DNA of 64,000 nt from Pseudomonas sp. S37 (GTDB taxonomy: Bacteria > Pseudomonadota > Gammaproteobacteria > Pseudomonadales > Pseudomonadaceae). Every line of letters starts with the position of its first letter. Positions within the stretch are counted from its first letter, which is position 1. The stretch covers positions 29,712-93,711 of the forward strand of contig NZ_JACVZC010000010.1 in the NCBI RefSeq assembly GCF_016658545.1, given 5' to 3'. Shown here piece after piece: positions 39,777-50,821 of the stretch. The notes beneath the pieces were generated by a model. It had not been told where the DNA came from, made no database searches, and saw nothing but the letters and a program-made list of their open reading frames with translations. The position numbers were made by a program, and so were the translations under genes.

Positions 39777-40754
39777 TTAGGGAATTAGTACTGTCGATCC
39801 CACAGTCCGCCGCGCCGACAGCTCCGTCTGCGCCTTCGCCGCCTCACTCAGCGGGTACCTTTGCTGGATATCCACAACCAACTTGCCACTGCCAATCATC
39901 GCAAACAGGTCATCGGCCATGGCCTGGGTGTTCTCGGCATTGTTGGCATAGGTCGCCAAGGTCGGTCGGGTCACATACAGCGAGCCCTTCTGCGCCAGAA
40001 TCCCCAGGTTCACCCCGCTCACCGCGCCCGAGGCATTGCCGAAGCTCACCATCAACCCACGCGGTTGCAGGCAGTCCAGCGAGGTCAGCCAAGTGTCGGC
40101 GCCTACGCCGTCATACACCACCGGGCACTTTTTGCCGTCGGTCAGCTCCAGCACCCGCTTGGCAACATCTTCATGGCTGTAGTCGATGGTTTCCCATGCC
40201 CCCAGCGCCTTGGCCCGCTCGGCCTTTTCGGCAGAGCTCACGGTCCCGATCAGCTTGGCCCCCAGCGCCTTGGCCCACTGGCACGCCAGCGAACCCACAC
40301 CACCCGCTGCGGCATGGAACAGGATCACGTCACCCGCCTTTACCTCATAGGTCTGCTTCAGCAGGTACTGCACGGTCAAACCCTTGAGCATCACCGCCGC
40401 CGCCTGCTCGAAGCTGATGTTGTCGGGCAGCTTGACCAGGTTGGCCTCCGGCAGCGTATGCACCTCGCTGTACGCACCCAGCGGGCCACCGGCATGGGCC
40501 ACGCGATCACCCACCTTCAACCGGGTCACGCCCTCGCCCACGGCTTCGACCACGCCCGCCGCTTCGGTACCCAACCCCGAAGGTAGGGCTGGCGGCGCGT
40601 ACAGCCCGCTGCGGAAATAGGTGTCGATGAAGTTCAGGCCGATTGCATGGTTGCGCACGCGCACCTGCTGCGGCCCGGGCGGGGCGGGTTCGAATTCCAC
40701 AAACTGCAGCACTTCCGGGCCGCCATGCTGGCTGAACTGGATACGCTTGGCCAT
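39777..40754 (-). CDS. qor: NADPH:quinone reductase, zinc-independent MDR family
   Basis: A 325-residue medium-chain reductase like E. coli Qor. It shows IGLNFIDTYFRSGLY, GLGTEAAGVVEAVGEGV and the NADPH-binding AAAGGVGSLACQWAKALGAK near residues 150-168. The family reduces quinones one electron at a time or acts on small enones. It is divergent from hemF with 135 bases between. Confidence 0.92.
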   Translation of the reverse strand: MAKRIQFSQHGGPEVLQFVEFEPAPPGPQQVRVRNHAIGLNFIDTYFRSGLYAPPALPSGLGTEAAGVVEAVGEGVTRLKVGDRVAHAGGPLGAYSEVHTLPEANLVKLPDNISFEQAAAVMLKGLTVQYLLKQTYEVKAGDVILFHAAAGGVGSLACQWAKALGAKLIGTVSSAEKAERAKALGAWETIDYSHEDVAKRVLELTDGKKCPVVYDGVGADTWLTSLDCLQPRGLMVSFGNASGAVSGVNLGILAQKGSLYVTRPTLATYANNAENTQAMADDLFAMIGSGKLVVDIQQRYPLSEAAKAQTELSARRTVGSTVLIP

Positions 40755-40807
40755 CTCGCACTCCTGTAGTCTGGATCGGGAAAAGGCCTTCTATCGGACG
40801 CCTTTGC

Positions 40808-41801
<994 letters not shown>

Positions 41802-41826
41802 GCCTGTGGACAACCAAGGAGCCGTC

Positions 41827-42651
41827 ATGGACCAGTACGTCGTTTTTGGTAACCCCATCGGCCACAGCAAGTCGCCGCTGATTCACCGCCTGTTCGCCGA
41901 GCAGACCGGCCAGGACCTGGAATACGCCACCCTGCTGGCGCCGCTGGACGAGTTCAGCGACTGCGCGCGCGGCTTCTTCAAGCAAGGCAGCGGCGGCAAT
42001 GTCACGGTACCGTTCAAGGAAGAGGCCTACCGCCTGTGCGACAGCCTGACCCCGCGTGCCCAGCGCGCTGGCGCGGTGAACACGCTGAGCAAGCTGGCTG
42101 ACGGCACTTTGCAAGGCGACAACACCGATGGCGCCGGCCTGGTGCGTGACCTGACGGTGAATGCCGGGGTCGAGCTGACGGGCAAGCGCATTTTGATCCT
42201 CGGTGCCGGTGGTGCAGTGCGTGGCGTGCTGGAGCCGATCCTGGCGCACAAGCCGCAATCGCTGGTGATCGCCAACCGAACCGTGGAAAAGGCCGAGCAG
42301 CTGGCGCGTGAGTTCGATGAACTGGGGCCGGTGGTGGCCAGTGGGTTTGCCTGGTTGCAGGAGCCGGTGGATGTGATCATCAATGCCACTTCGGCGAGTC
42401 TGGCCGGGGAATTGCCGCCGATTGCCGACAGTTTGGTCGAGGCAGGGCGCACGGTTTGCTATGACATGATGTATGGCAAGGAGCCTACGCCGTTTTGCCA
42501 GTGGGCTGAGAAGCTGGGCGCGGCCAAGGTGCTGGATGGGTTGGGGATGCTGGCTGAGCAGGCGGCTGAGGCGTTCTTTATCTGGCGGGGGGTGCGGCCG
42601 GATACCGCTCCGGTGTTGGCTGAGTTGCGCCGGCAATTGGCTCGAGGCTGA
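41827..42651 (+). CDS. aroE: Shikimate dehydrogenase
   Basis: A 274-residue AroE that reduces 3-dehydroshikimate with NADPH in aromatic amino acid synthesis. The substrate site is [12 protein letters not shown] (about 7-18) with NVTVPFKE, and the NADPH site is [14 protein letters not shown] with [14 protein letters not shown] 41827 has AAGGAG before it. The hemF-aroE order is conserved in pseudomonads. Confidence 0.96.
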   Translation: MDQYVVFGNPIGHSKSPLIHRLFAEQTGQDLEYATLLAPLDEFSDCARGFFKQGSGGNVTVPFKEEAYRLCDSLTPRAQRAGAVNTLSKLADGTLQGDNTDGAGLVRDLTVNAGVELTGKRILILGAGGAVRGVLEPILAHKPQSLVIANRTVEKAEQLAREFDELGPVVASGFAWLQEPVDVIINATSASLAGELPPIADSLVEAGRTVCYDMMYGKEPTPFCQWAEKLGAAKVLDGLGMLAEQAAEAFFIWRGVRPDTAPVLAELRRQLARG

Positions 42652-42652
42652 G

Positions 42653-42782
42653 AATTTGGGGCCGCTTTGCGGCCCATCGCGACGCAAGGCCGCTCCTACA
42701 ACGACCGCGAAATGCCTGCAGGCGCGGTCCCCTGTAGGAGCGGCCTTGCGTCGCGATGGGCTGCGCAGCAGCCCCAGAATCT
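42653..42782. repeat. Paired repeat element (family B)
   Basis: GGGGCCGCTTTGCGGCCCATC, GCGACGCAAGGCCGCTCCTAC and their inverse copies TGTAGGAGCGGCCTTGCGTC and GCGATGGGCTGCGCAGCAGC span the aroE-SulP convergent gap. Confidence 0.87.
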
Positions 42783-42792
42783 CAACCCAACC

Positions 42793-44358
42793 TCATTCTT
42801 CAAACCGGATCGGACACAACTCCACCCCTTCCAGCTTCTGCAATTCTTCAATCACCTGCGGCCTGGCCCGATGCAAGGTGAGACTCCCCCCCAACCGCCG
42901 CAGCCGCCGTGCCTCGCGGTGCAACATATCCACCCCCGAGTAGTCGATAAAATTCACCTGCCGCGCATCGATCACTACATGCGGCCCCTGGCAGCGCTGC
43001 AAGCGCACCTGCAGGTAATGCGCCGCACCAAAGAAGATCGACCCGCCGACCCGCAGCACGTCCGCCTCCCCTTCACGGCTCTGCTGCACCCGTGGCCGTG
43101 AGGTGCGCTTCAAATAGAAGAACAGCGACGCCAGCACCCCGGCATAGATCGCCGTCTGCAGCTCGAGCAACAAGGTCGCCGTCGCCGTCAGCGCCATCAC
43201 CAGAAACTCCGAGCGGCTGACCCGGAACAGCGCACGAATCCCGCGGCGGTCCACCAATCCCCAGCAGATCAACAGGATGCTGCCAGCCATGGCCGGGATC
43301 GGCAGGTGTGCGATCAACCCGGCACCGACAACGGCGAACAACGCCACCCATAGCGCCGAGAACACCCCGGCCATCGGCGAGCGGGCACCGGCCTCATAGC
43401 TCAGGCCCGAACGGGTGAAGGAACCGGCAGACAGGTAGCCGGAGAAGAATGCGCCAGCAATGTTCGACAGACCTTGTGCGCGAATTTCCTGGTCAGGGTC
43501 GATCAGCTGTTCCGAGCGCGCCGACAGCGAACGGGCAATGGACAGGCTGGTCACCAGCCCCAGCATGCCCACTGCCACGGCGCTGGGCAGCAGGCGCAGG
43601 ATCAGTTCCACGTCCAGCAGGGGCAGCGGACTGAACGGTGGAAGTTGCCCGGTGAAGGCCGTCACCCTTGGCACATGGCCAAACCAGCCCGGCAGCAGCC
43701 AGGCCAACAGGCTGACCAGCATCAGACTTATCAACAGGCTCGGCCAACGTGGGCGCCAGAGCTTGAGCGCCACACCGATCACCACAGTGGCCAGGCCGAG
43801 GACCAGCGACGGCAGGTCGACCTCGCCGGCGTGGCTGGCCAGGTCTTGCACGGTCTTCAGGGCCGTGGCCTGGCTGGGCAGGTCCATGCCCAGCAGGTTC
43901 GGCAACTGGCCCAGGGCGATGACGATGGCCGCGCCGAGGGTGAAGCCGAGCACCACGGAATGCGAGACGAAATTGACCAGCGCGCCAAAGCGCAGCAGCC
44001 CCAGCAGCAACTGGAAGATGCCGCCAAGGAAGGTCAGCAGCAGTACCAGCGTGATGTAGTCGCTGCTGCCGGCCACCGCAAGCGGGCTGATGCTGGCGTA
44101 CAAGACGATGGAGATGGCGGCCGTCGGTCCGCAGATCAGGTGCCAGGACGAGCCCCACAAGCAGGCGATCAGCACCGGCACGATGGCGGCGTACAGGCCG
44201 TACTCGGCGGGCAGGCCGGCGATCAGCGCATAGGCGATGGATTGCGGCAGGGCGAGGATGGCACCGCTCAGGCCGACCTGCAGGTCCTGGCGCAGGCTGC
44301 GGCCCGATTGGCGGGGGAGCCAGTTAAGGAAGGGCAGCAGATGGAAGAGGCGATGCAT
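42793..44358 (-). CDS. SulP-family anion transporter with STAS domain
   Basis: A 521-residue SulP protein: about ten membrane segments with the early motif SLRQDLQVGLSGAILALPQSIAYALIAG (in part) and VPVLIACLWGSSWHLICGPTAA, then a C-terminal STAS domain (about 430-521) with QGPHVVIDARQVNFIDYSG. Family members carry sulfate, bicarbonate or carboxylates; which is not clear. It lies near the choline-sulfate genes but separated by a REP pair, so a link is speculative. I choose ATG 44358 over 44385. Confidence 0.9.
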   Translation of the reverse strand: MHRLFHLLPFLNWLPRQSGRSLRQDLQVGLSGAILALPQSIAYALIAGLPAEYGLYAAIVPVLIACLWGSSWHLICGPTAAISIVLYASISPLAVAGSSDYITLVLLLTFLGGIFQLLLGLLRFGALVNFVSHSVVLGFTLGAAIVIALGQLPNLLGMDLPSQATALKTVQDLASHAGEVDLPSLVLGLATVVIGVALKLWRPRWPSLLISLMLVSLLAWLLPGWFGHVPRVTAFTGQLPPFSPLPLLDVELILRLLPSAVAVGMLGLVTSLSIARSLSARSEQLIDPDQEIRAQGLSNIAGAFFSGYLSAGSFTRSGLSYEAGARSPMAGVFSALWVALFAVVGAGLIAHLPIPAMAGSILLICWGLVDRRGIRALFRVSRSEFLVMALTATATLLLELQTAIYAGVLASLFFYLKRTSRPRVQQSREGEADVLRVGGSIFFGAAHYLQVRLQRCQGPHVVIDARQVNFIDYSGVDMLHREARRLRRLGGSLTLHRARPQVIEELQKLEGVELCPIRFEE

Positions 44359-44388
44359 GAGATATCCACAGTTCCGAAGGTGCACTGT

Positions 44389-44470
44389 CCCATTGTAGGA
44401 GCGGGTTTACCCGCGAATGCGGTGGTACATTCACTGCAGCATTCGCGGGTAAACCCGCTCCTACAATGGG
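44389..44470. repeat. Paired REP element (family A)
   Basis: CCCATTGTAGGAGCGGGTTTACC and GGTAAACCCGCTCCTACAATGGG face each other. It lies between the choX stop and the SulP start, so it may end choX-betC transcription. Confidence 0.88.
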
Positions 44471-44487
44471 GCGCGTCGCGTCTGAGA

Positions 44488-45417
44488 TTACAGCTTGGCT
44501 TTGACGGCCTCTAGGGCATTGCCATCGGCCTTGGTAGTCACCCCAGCCAACCACCCTTCCAGCAACTGGGGATGCGCTTTCACCCAAGCCTTGGCCGCAT
44601 CATCAAAGCTGATCTTCTTGTCCACAACCTCAGCCATGATGGTGTTTTCCATGTCCAGCGTGAACTTCAGGTTACCCAGCAGCTTCGCCGCATTCGGGCA
44701 GGCTTGTGGATAACCCTTGCGGGTCAGTGTATAGACCTCGCCCTTGCTGCCAAACCACTTCTCCCCACCCGTCAGGTAATGCATCTTCAACTTCACGTTC
44801 ATTGGGTGTGGGGTCCAGCCAAGGAAGGTGATGAACTGCTGCTTCTTCACCGCCCGGTCGACCTGGGTCAGCATCGCTTGCTCGCTGGACTCGACGAGCT
44901 TCCACTGGCCGAGGTTGAACTCATTTTTGTCGATGATTTCCTTCAGCGACAGGTTGGCCGGTGCGCCCGAGCCAATCCCGTACAGCTTTTTGTCGAATTT
45001 GTCGGCGTGCTGCTGCAGGTCGGCGAAATCCTTCACCCCGGCATTCCACACATAGTCTGGCACTGCGAGGGTAAATTCGGTTCCCTCCAGGTTGCGCGAC
45101 AGCTGCTGCACATCGCCATTGGCGATGAACTTGTCATGGAAACCCTGCTGCGCCGGCATCCAGTTGCCGAGGAAGGCATCGACGCGGCCGTCCTTGAGGC
45201 CGCCGTAGATGATCGGCACCGCCAGGCTGTCGATCTTCACCTGGTAGCCCAGGCTTTCCAGCAGCAGGCGGGCAACGGCATTGGTCGAGGCGATGTCGCT
45301 CCAGCCGGGGTCAGCCATTTTTACGATGCTGCATTGTGCGTCGCTGTCGGCGGCGTGGGCCGTGGCGGCACCCAGGCCCAAGGCCAGGGTGAACACGGCG
45401 GCGGAGAACTTGTGCAT
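44488..45417 (-). CDS. choX: Choline/betaine ABC transporter substrate-binding protein (ChoX-like)
   Basis: A 309-residue periplasmic protein of the ProX/ChoX group with a signal peptide (MHKFSAAVFTLALGLGAATAHA, given in part; cleavage after about residue 22). It has MADPGWSDIASTNAVARLLLESLGY and LGNWMPAQQGFHDKF, where the aromatic residues of such proteins cage trimethylammonium groups. It lies directly after betC (ATG 45417 with GAGAGG before it), so it probably delivers choline or choline-O-sulfate. The permease and ATPase genes are not adjacent. Confidence 0.87.
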   Translation of the reverse strand: MHKFSAAVFTLALGLGAATAHAADSDAQCSIVKMADPGWSDIASTNAVARLLLESLGYQVKIDSLAVPIIYGGLKDGRVDAFLGNWMPAQQGFHDKFIANGDVQQLSRNLEGTEFTLAVPDYVWNAGVKDFADLQQHADKFDKKLYGIGSGAPANLSLKEIIDKNEFNLGQWKLVESSEQAMLTQVDRAVKKQQFITFLGWTPHPMNVKLKMHYLTGGEKWFGSKGEVYTLTRKGYPQACPNAAKLLGNLKFTLDMENTIMAEVVDKKISFDDAAKAWVKAHPQLLEGWLAGVTTKADGNALEAVKAKL

Positions 45418-45431
45418 GGCGGCCTCTCTTC

Positions 45432-46949
45432 TCAATCCATGGGTGCGGGCTGTGGATAACGTGCCTTGCGCTCGAGGTCGTCGAGATCGATGTGGTTGCG
45501 CATGTACTGTTGGCTGGCGTCCACCAGCGGTTGGTGGTCCCAGCTTTTCAGCTTGCCGATGGCCAGCGCCTCGGCCACCAGGCGCCGCCGCCGTTGGCTG
45601 GCCAGCACCTGCTGGCGCAGGCTGGGGATATCCCAGCGCTGCTGTGCTTCATCGACAAATGCCTGCAGCAGCGCCTGGTGGTCCGGGCTGCCGGTGAGAT
45701 TCTCCCGCTCGTGCGGGTCGCGGCTCAGGTCATAGAGTAGGCAAGGGTCGTCTTCGCTGTACACGAATTTGTACGGCCCGCGGCGGATCATCATCAGCGG
45801 GCCGACGGTGCCTTCGGCCATGTACTCGCCGATTACTTCGTCGTGGCCGCCCTGCCCTTGCAGGTGGCCGAGCAGCGAGCGGCCGTCCAGGTGCAGGGCG
45901 TTATCCACAGCCCCGCCAGCCAGTTCGACCAGTGTTGGCAGCAGGTCGCAGGTGGATACCGAGGCGCTGACCCGGCCAGCGGCGAAGCGCTGAGGCGCGT
46001 GGATCAGAAGTGGCACCCGCGCCGACATCTCGAACCAGTGCATCTTGTACCAGAGGCCACGCTCGCCAAGCATGTCGCCGTGGTCGCCGGAGAATACGAT
46101 CAGGGTGTCGTCGGCCAGCTGGCATTCTTCCAGGGTCTGCAACAGCTGGCCGATGTTGTCGTCGATGTAGCTGCACGCGCCGAAATAGGCGCGGCGGGCA
46201 TCGCGGATCTTGTCCACAGGCAGCGGCTTGTTCCACAGGTCGTAGACCTTGAGCAGGCGCTGCGAGTGCGGGTCGAGTTCCGCCTGGCTGAATTCGGCAC
46301 GCGGCATGGGGATATCCACACCTTCGTAGCGGTCCCAATAGCGCCTGGGGATGGTGTACGGGTCGTGCGGGTGGGTCATCGACACGGTCAGGCAGAACGG
46401 CCGGCCGTCGTTCTCGCGCACATGGTCGTACAGGTACTGGCGCGCCTTGAACACCACCTCTTCATCGAAATCCAGCTGGTTGGTGCGCACGCATGGCCCG
46501 GCCTGCAACACCGAGGACATGTTGTGGTACCAGCTTGGGCGCACGTCTGGCTCATCCCAGTTCACCGCCCAGCCGTAGTCGGCCGGGTAGATGTCGCTGG
46601 TCAGGCGTTCTTCGTAGCCGTGCAGCTGGTCCGGGCCGCAGAAGTGCATCTTGCCCGACAGCGCGGTGCGATAGCCAAGGCGGCGCAGGTAATGGGCGTA
46701 GGTCGGTATGTCGCCGGGGAAGTCGGCAGCGTTGTCGTAGGCACCGATGCGGCTGGGCAACTGGCCGCTGACCAAGGTGAAGCGCGACGGTGCACACAGT
46801 GGGCTGTTGCAGTACGCCGAATCGAACACGACGGCCTGTTCTGCCAGGCGGCTCAGGTGTGGCATGTGGATCGGTGACGGGCCGTAGATCGGCAGCAAGG
46901 GTGCGGCCATCTGGTCGGCCATGATGAACAGGATATTCGGGCGCGTCAT
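45432..46949 (-). CDS. betC: Choline-sulfatase
   Basis: A 505-residue type I sulfatase that cuts choline-O-sulfate to choline and sulfate, giving an osmoprotectant precursor and a sulfur source. It has the start MTRPNILFIMADQM, the formylglycine motif CAPSR (C52-R56), and FSGDHGDMLGERG. The start at ATG 46949 has GGAAG before it; ATG 46961 lacks one. It is the first gene of betC-choX, divergent from a LysR gene. Confidence 0.94.
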   Translation of the reverse strand: MTRPNILFIMADQMAAPLLPIYGPSPIHMPHLSRLAEQAVVFDSAYCNSPLCAPSRFTLVSGQLPSRIGAYDNAADFPGDIPTYAHYLRRLGYRTALSGKMHFCGPDQLHGYEERLTSDIYPADYGWAVNWDEPDVRPSWYHNMSSVLQAGPCVRTNQLDFDEEVVFKARQYLYDHVRENDGRPFCLTVSMTHPHDPYTIPRRYWDRYEGVDIPMPRAEFSQAELDPHSQRLLKVYDLWNKPLPVDKIRDARRAYFGACSYIDDNIGQLLQTLEECQLADDTLIVFSGDHGDMLGERGLWYKMHWFEMSARVPLLIHAPQRFAAGRVSASVSTCDLLPTLVELAGGAVDNALHLDGRSLLGHLQGQGGHDEVIGEYMAEGTVGPLMMIRRGPYKFVYSEDDPCLLYDLSRDPHERENLTGSPDHQALLQAFVDEAQQRWDIPSLRQQVLASQRRRRLVAEALAIGKLKSWDHQPLVDASQQYMRNHIDLDDLERKARYPQPAPMD

Positions 46950-47011
46950 GGTGGCTTCCATCGTTGAGGGTTATGCGAACCGCTTGCCTACCAAGATGCG
47001 ACTATGAATAA

Positions 47012-47028
47012 CATGGGTAAAGCCCATG
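47012..47028. promoter_or_regulatory. Palindromic operator candidate between betC and its LysR regulator
   Basis: CATGGG-TAAAG-CCCATG is a perfect six-base inverted repeat in the 108-base divergent gap. Its shape suits a LysR-type binding site; binding is inferred. Confidence 0.5.
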
Positions 47029-47057
47029 GCGGGCAATGACTGGGATTAGCTGAACTT

Positions 47058-47957
47058 ATGTTTGACCACCTGGCCGAGTTGTCGCTGGATACCTTGCGTG
47101 TGTTCGAGGCCGCTGCGCGCTTGCGTGGTTTCACGGCCGCGGCGCTGGAACTGGGCACTACTCAGCCGGCGGTGAGCCAGCAGGTGAAACGGCTGGAGGC
47201 GCAGTTGGGCACGCGCCTGTTTGACCGTATCTACCGCGGCATCGAACTGACCGAGGCGGGCCAGATGCTGTTCGAGCAAGTGCATCAGGGCCTGCAGGCG
47301 ATGGAGGATGGTATTGCCCAGGCCAGCGGGCGCGGCCAGCGCGAAGTGCTGCAGGTGGCCACCGACTTTGCCTTTGCGGCGTTCTGGCTGATGCCACGGT
47401 TGCAGCGCTTTCACGAGGCTTATCCACAGGTGGACGTAAGCCTGGTGACCGGCGAGCGCAGCCAGGGCATGTTGCGCCCGGATATAGATGTGGCGGTGCT
47501 GTTTGGCGATGGGCGTTTTCACCAAGGCGAGAGCCGCTGGTTGTTCGATGAAGAAGTTTTCCCGGTCTGCAGCCCCCGGCTGATTCATGGCAAACCCTTG
47601 TCTGCTGTGGCTTTGCAACGATTGCCGCTACTGCATTTGAAGGGGGAGCAGGCCAGCGGCTGGTTTGACTGGGCAGGGGTATTTCGCGGGTTTGGTGTGG
47701 CCAGCCCGCCGCCGGCTGGGCAGTTGCGGTTCGACAACTATACATTGCTGATCCAGGCGGCGATTGCCGGGCAAGGCGTGGCGATTGGCTGGGGGCACCT
47801 GGTGGATGGGCTGGTCGAGCAAGGGATGCTGTGCCGGCCGCTGGAGGGGAGTTTGCGTTCGGCGCGGGGGTATTACGTGGTGCTGCCGCCGCGTAAGCGC
47901 CGTGGGGCGTTGATCGAGCGGTTTGTAAGTTGGCTGGAGCATGAGCGTAGCCTTTGA
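47058..47957 (+). CDS. betR: LysR-family regulator of choline-sulfate use
   Basis: A 299-residue LysR regulator with an N-terminal helix-turn-helix (TLRVFEAAARLRGFTAAALE, TTQPAVSQQVKRLEAQLG) and an effector domain. It is divergent from betC, which is the standard place of the choline-sulfate regulator in this genus, so I infer it responds to choline-O-sulfate or choline. The symbol is by position and similarity and is less certain than the family. A perfect DnaA box lies in the gene at 47420-47428. Confidence 0.82.
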   Translation: MFDHLAELSLDTLRVFEAAARLRGFTAAALELGTTQPAVSQQVKRLEAQLGTRLFDRIYRGIELTEAGQMLFEQVHQGLQAMEDGIAQASGRGQREVLQVATDFAFAAFWLMPRLQRFHEAYPQVDVSLVTGERSQGMLRPDIDVAVLFGDGRFHQGESRWLFDEEVFPVCSPRLIHGKPLSAVALQRLPLLHLKGEQASGWFDWAGVFRGFGVASPPPAGQLRFDNYTLLIQAAIAGQGVAIGWGHLVDGLVEQGMLCRPLEGSLRSARGYYVVLPPRKRRGALIERFVSWLEHERSL

Positions 47958-48074
47958 GATTTTGGGGCCGCTTTGCGGCCCATCGCGACACAAGGCCGCT
48001 CCTACAAAGGCACTGCGCACGCCGGCCCCATGTAGGAGCGGCCTTGCGTCGCGATGGGCTGCGCAGCAGCCCCG
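47957..48074. repeat. Paired repeat element (family B)
   Basis: GAGATTTTGGGGCCGCTTTG followed by the inverted TAGGAGCGGCCTTG units, starting right at the stop codon of the LysR gene. Confidence 0.87.
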
Positions 48075-48234
48075 GCAATCCAGACTACGAAGTTCAGTTG
48101 CCCGCCCCGGTGCAAATCCAGCACATCGAAATCGCCCACCGGCAAAAGCCGGCGTATAGTCGAACGCTTCAGGGTTATTCACTGCATCACACCCTTCGCA
48201 GGTGGAGATGGTTGGACCGCAATCAGGAGTTATC

Positions 48235-48567
48235 GTGCAGAGGATCAAGGGTTACCACGCCCACGTTTATTACGACGCCACCACCCTGGAGCAGGCCCGT
48301 GAGCTGTGCGAGGAAGCGGCGCGGCTGTTTCCGGTGACCATGGGGCGTATGCACCAGAAACCGGTGGGGCCGCACCCGGACTGGAGCTGCCAGCTGGCGT
48401 TCGAGCCGGAGTATGTCGGGGTGGTGCTGCCTTGGTTGGCGCTGTATCGGAAGGGCTTGGTGGTGTTCATGCACCCGCTGACCGGGGATGAACTGGCGGA
48501 CCACCGCGATCATGCGATCTGGATGGGGGCTGTGCGGCCTTTGGATCTGTCGATCTTCGGGGGGTAG
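48235..48567 (+). CDS. DOPA 4,5-dioxygenase-family protein
   Basis: A 110-residue protein of the DOPA-dioxygenase family: KGYHAHVYYDATTLEQA at the start, PVGPHPDWSCQLAF in the middle and VVFMHPLTGDELADHRDHA near the end. The histidines in HAHVYYD, GPHPDW, MHP and DHRDHA are the likely metal ligands. The true substrate in bacteria is not known. GTG 48235 follows AGGAG; in-frame ATG codons upstream (48202, 48208) lack this. It stands alone between repeats. Confidence 0.85.
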   Translation: MQRIKGYHAHVYYDATTLEQARELCEEAARLFPVTMGRMHQKPVGPHPDWSCQLAFEPEYVGVVLPWLALYRKGLVVFMHPLTGDELADHRDHAIWMGAVRPLDLSIFGG

Positions 48568-48585
48568 ATTGCGGTAGCCTGGGCT

Positions 48586-48678
48586 GGCCTCTTCGCGGGT
48601 GAACCCGCTCCCACAGGGACCGCACAGATGCTGAAAACTGTGGGGGACCTGTGGGAGCGGGTTTACCCGCGAATCAGG
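48586..48678. repeat. Paired REP element (family A)
   Basis: GGCCTCTTCGCGGGTGAACC and CCCGCTCCCACAGG, then CCTGTGGGAGCGGGTTTACC and CGCGAATCAGG. It ends ten bases before the trpA stop and separates convergent genes. Confidence 0.88.
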
Positions 48679-48687
48679 CGACGCGGT

Positions 48688-49497
48688 TCAGCGACGGGCG
48701 CCACGCACCCCTTCAGCCAGCGCCGAGCACAGGCTCAACACATCGCTGACCGCCTGCTCGCCAGTCTTGGCCTGGGCAATCTTGTCGACCAGCGCCGACC
48801 CCACCACCACACCATCGGCCAGGCGGGCGATGTTCGCCGCCTGCTCTGGCGTACGAATGCCGAAACCAACGCTGATCGGCAAATCGGTATGCCGACGCAG
48901 GCGGGCAATGGCTTCAGTAACGTGCTCGGTGGTCGCCGAGCCGGCACCGGTCACGCCGGCCACCGACACGTAATAGACAAACCCGGAACTGCGCTCCAGC
49001 ACGCGCGGCAGGCGCGCATCGTCGGTGGTCGGGGTGGTCAGGCGGATGAAGTCGATGCCTGCAGCCTGGGCCGGGGTGGCCAGTTCGGCGTCGTGCTCTG
49101 GCGGCAGGTCGACGATGATCAGGCCATCGACGCCGGCTTGCTTGGCTTCAGCCACAAACTTTTCCACGCCAAAGCGGTGGATCGGGTTGTAGTAGCCCAT
49201 CAGCACGATCGGCGTGGTCTGGTTATCCACACGGAATTCGCGAACCATCTGCAGGGTCTTGGCCAGGGTCTGGCCAGCTTCCAGGGCGCGCAGGGTGGCC
49301 AGCTGGATCGCCACGCCATCGGCCATCGGGTCGGTGAACGGCATGCCCAGTTCGATCACGTCGGCGCCAGCGGCCGGCAGGCCCTTGAGAATCTGCAGCG
49401 AGGCGTCGTAGCCCGGGTCGCCTGCGGTGACGAAGGTGACCAGCGCCGAGCGGCCTTCGGCTTTCAGCTCGGCGAAACGTTGTTCAAGACGGCTCAT
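48688..49497 (-). CDS. trpA: Tryptophan synthase alpha subunit
   Basis: The 269-residue TIM-barrel alpha chain, which releases indole from indole-3-glycerol phosphate. Catalytic E49 lies in [14 protein letters not shown], with D60 at its end, and the family blocks [14 protein letters not shown] and [12 protein letters not shown] are present. Its ATG overlaps the trpB stop by four bases. A perfect DnaA box is inside (49223-49231). Confidence 0.97.
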   Translation of the reverse strand: MSRLEQRFAELKAEGRSALVTFVTAGDPGYDASLQILKGLPAAGADVIELGMPFTDPMADGVAIQLATLRALEAGQTLAKTLQMVREFRVDNQTTPIVLMGYYNPIHRFGVEKFVAEAKQAGVDGLIIVDLPPEHDAELATPAQAAGIDFIRLTTPTTDDARLPRVLERSSGFVYYVSVAGVTGAGSATTEHVTEAIARLRRHTDLPISVGFGIRTPEQAANIARLADGVVVGSALVDKIAQAKTGEQAVSDVLSLCSALAEGVRGARR

Positions 49498-50711
49498 GCC
49501 TGTTTCTCCTGGGCGGCCATGTGGCTCATGACGGTTTGCATGTCTTTGTCACCGCGGCCCGACAGGCAGATCACCATGAGGTGGTCCTTGGGCAGCTTCG
49601 GTGCGCGCTTGATCGCTTCGGCCAGGGCGTGGGAGCTTTCCAGGGCCGGGATGATGCCTTCCAGGCGGCAGCAAGCATGGAACGCGTCCAGCGCCTCGTC
49701 GTCGGTGATGCTGACGTATTCCACGCGCTTCACTTCGTGCAGGTAGGCGTGCTCCGGGCCGATGCCCGGGTAGTCCAGGCCCGCGGAAATCGAGTGGGCG
49801 TCGGTGATCTGGCCGTCTTCGTCCTGCAGCAGGTAGGTACGGTTGCCGTGCAGCACACCCGGTACGCCGCCGTTCAGGCTGGCTGCGTGCTTGTCGGTGT
49901 GCACGCCGTGGCCACCGGCTTCAACGCCGATGATCTGCACGCTTGGCTCTTCGAGAAACTCGTGGAACAGGCCCATGGCGTTGGAGCCACCACCGACGCA
50001 GGCAATCAGGCTGTCTGGCAGGCGGCCTTCCTTTTCTTGCAACTGGGCGCGGGTTTCCTTGCCGATGATCGACTGGAAGTCGCGGACCATGGCTGGGTAC
50101 GGGTGTGGGCCAGCCACGGTGCCGATCAGGTAGAAGGTATCTTCAACGTTGGTGACCCAGTCGCGCAGGGCTTCGTTCATGGCGTCTTTCAGGGTGCCGG
50201 TGCCGGCGGTAACCGGCACGATTTCGGCGCCCAGCAGCTTCATGCGGAACACGTTGGCCTGCTGGCGCTCGATGTCGGTGGCGCCCATGTAGATCACGCA
50301 AGGCAGGCCGAAGCGGGCGGCGACGGTGGCGGTGGCCACGCCGTGCATGCCGGCGCCGGTTTCGGCGATAAGGCGTTTCTTGCCCATGCGCTTGGCCAGC
50401 AGCACTTGGCCGATGCAGTTGTTCACCTTGTGCGCGCCGGTGTGGTTGAGCTCTTCACGCTTGAAGAAGATCCTGGCGCCGCCACAGTGCTCGGTCAGGC
50501 GCTCGGCGAAGTACAGCGGGTTGGGGCGGCCGATGTAGTCGCGCTGGAAGTAGGCCAGCTCTTCAAGGAACTTGGGGTCGGCCTTGGCCGCTTCGTACTC
50601 GCGGGCCAGGTCCAGCACCAGTGGCATCAGGGTTTCGGCCACGTAGCGGCCGCCGAACGAGCCGAACAGGCCGTTGGCGTCGGGGCCGGGGCGGTATTGG
50701 GACTGGGTCAT
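49494..50711 (-). CDS. trpB: Tryptophan synthase beta subunit
   Basis: The 405-residue PLP-dependent beta chain, which joins indole and serine. The PLP lysine is K95 in [11 protein letters not shown], and the phosphate-binding loop is VGGGSNAMG. TrpBA in pseudomonads is controlled by the divergent TrpI and induced by indoleglycerol phosphate; both genes are next to each other here. Confidence 0.97.
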   Translation of the reverse strand: MTQSQYRPGPDANGLFGSFGGRYVAETLMPLVLDLAREYEAAKADPKFLEELAYFQRDYIGRPNPLYFAERLTEHCGGARIFFKREELNHTGAHKVNNCIGQVLLAKRMGKKRLIAETGAGMHGVATATVAARFGLPCVIYMGATDIERQQANVFRMKLLGAEIVPVTAGTGTLKDAMNEALRDWVTNVEDTFYLIGTVAGPHPYPAMVRDFQSIIGKETRAQLQEKEGRLPDSLIACVGGGSNAMGLFHEFLEEPSVQIIGVEAGGHGVHTDKHAASLNGGVPGVLHGNRTYLLQDEDGQITDAHSISAGLDYPGIGPEHAYLHEVKRVEYVSITDDEALDAFHACCRLEGIIPALESSHALAEAIKRAPKLPKDHLMVICLSGRGDKDMQTVMSHMAAQEKQA

Positions 50712-50821
50712 GGGGCGCTCCAGGGCGTAATGAATGAGTGATGGGCTTTACTCTAACCACGGCAAGCCCGGCTGAAAACCGATAAGATTGCGTTAACTTG
50801 TCAGAAAAACTCACAGGTAAC
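50712..50821. promoter_or_regulatory. Divergent trpI-trpB control region
   Basis: The 110 bases between trpB and trpI must carry both promoters and the TrpI sites known from Pseudomonas. I cannot place the boxes with confidence. Confidence 0.5.
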
